Shown here: one piece after another, positions 5,893-6,149 of the stretch
Layout: the number at the start of each line of letters is the position of its first letter
Position numbering within the stretch: position 1 is the stretch's first letter
Source: an uncultured Clostridia bacterium
GTDB lineage: Bacteria > Bacillota > Clostridia > TANB77 > UBA1234
Length of the DNA stretch: 6,149 nucleotides
Direction: 5' to 3'
Assembly (NCBI GenBank): GCA_947624765.1
Contig: CANQLS010000097.1
Span: 1 to 6,149, forward strand
Program-made: the position numbers and the translations under genes
Notes under the pieces: generated by a model
Database searches by the model: none
The model's input: only the letters and a program-made list of their open reading frames with translations
Told to the model about the DNA's origin: nothing

Positions 5893-5904
5893 GTGAAGAA
5901 TAGG
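5890..5904 (+). promoter_or_regulatory. Shine-Dalgarno and AGG start of the tail tip gene
   Basis: AGGTGA at 5891-5896 corresponds to the 3' half of the AAGGAGGTGA consensus and overlaps the preceding TAG stop. Aligned on the GGAGG core, AGG 5902-5904 follows after 8 bases. The alternative GTG 5893 lies inside the Shine-Dalgarno and has no separate one upstream. Confidence 0.55.
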
Positions 5905-6149
5905 TATCAAGTAAGTGAAGAATTTAAACAAAGTTGTAAAGAAAATATAGGCTTAAACAGATATGGAAGAATACATGTTGTAGAAGATGATATAGATATT
6001 ATAGGAGAAAATTATAATGGGCAACTTGTTGATTTCACAATAGAAGATAATTGTTATGTAGACAATACATTTATTGGAACAACAGTAGCAAAAAAAATTA
6101 CAGTAAATATATTAAATCCAGATAATTCTATAAATTTAGAAAATAAAAC
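5902..6149 (+). CDS. N-terminus of a tail tip/baseplate (minor structural) protein, 3' truncated
   Basis: The frame is open from AGG 5902 to the right edge, about 82 codons, reading xYQVSEEFKQSCKEN. It continues RYGRIHVVEDDIDIIGENY, then LVDFTIEDNCYVDNTFIGTTVAKKITVNILN. The arrangement of a short N-terminal helix, a strand pair, and then 'ftiedn...d..fiGttvakkitv' resembles the N-terminal domain of tail tip or baseplate hub proteins of Gram-positive siphophages, and the position directly after the DUF6711-like gene fits. It is in the same frame as the preceding gene, separated by TAG. The AGG start is preferred over GTG 5893, which overlaps the Shine-Dalgarno and would add MKN. The rest lies outside the window, so the exact class is not determined. 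Confidence 0.7.

Noticed and set aside
5890..5904. TAG readthrough or TAG/TGA codon reassignment fusing the DUF6711-like gene to the next one
   Set aside because: The first protein ends where its family ends, TAG also terminates the gpT-like frame at a natural C-terminus, and TGA ends the tail protein. None of the ORFs contains in-frame TAG or TGA that would suggest a changed code.

Overview
The window is a piece of the tail-morphogenesis module of a siphovirus-type phage or prophage from a very AT-rich Gram-positive bacterium, most likely a clostridial Firmicute. Reasons: strong A/T third-position bias, strong AGGAGG-type ribosome binding sites, and a gene order typical of low-GC Gram-positive siphophages: major tail protein, tail assembly chaperones, tape measure, small distal tail protein, tail tip/baseplate protein. 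TAA, TAG and TGA all act as stops, so the code looks standard.

Layout. Bases 3-122 are the C-terminal end of a probable major tail protein, followed in the +1 frame by a beta-rich domain (115-513) that looks like a C-terminal extension added by +1 frameshifting at the proline codon CCC (111-113). Next come the overlapping tail chaperone genes: the gpG-like protein (540-866) and the gpT-like frame (to 1264), joined by a conventional -1 frameshift near 836-842. The tape measure protein follows (1263-4977), split into two frames at a CCT-CGG junction at 3045-3050. A reverse-strand gene (4980-5435) for a zinc-ribbon membrane protein has its own good promoter and ribosome binding site and looks like a moron. 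The late module resumes with a DUF6711-like tail protein (5515-5892) and the N-terminus of a tail tip/baseplate protein (5902 to the window end).

The most unusual observation concerns start codons. At each of the four late genes whose initiation region is visible (gpG-like chaperone, tape measure, DUF6711-like protein, tail tip protein) there is a Shine-Dalgarno sequence, and the codon 7-8 bases after it, in frame with the gene, is AGG instead of ATG. It is preceded by T each time (TAGG). For the chaperone no ATG, GTG or TTG is available before codon 15. For the other three, the upstream GTG or TTG options are badly placed relative to the Shine-Dalgarno. The moron on the other strand uses an ordinary ATG. 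I infer that this phage may initiate its late genes at AGG, perhaps with a phage-encoded initiator tRNA of anticodon CCU, which would make late protein synthesis depend on a phage factor. This is a hypothesis from sequence alone.

The window therefore shows recoding at several levels: AGG initiation, a +1 shift at the tail protein, a -1 shift at the chaperones, and a possible +1 shift (or a plain lesion) in the tape measure. The only reverse-strand gene, probably expressed independently of the late programme, has canonical signals.
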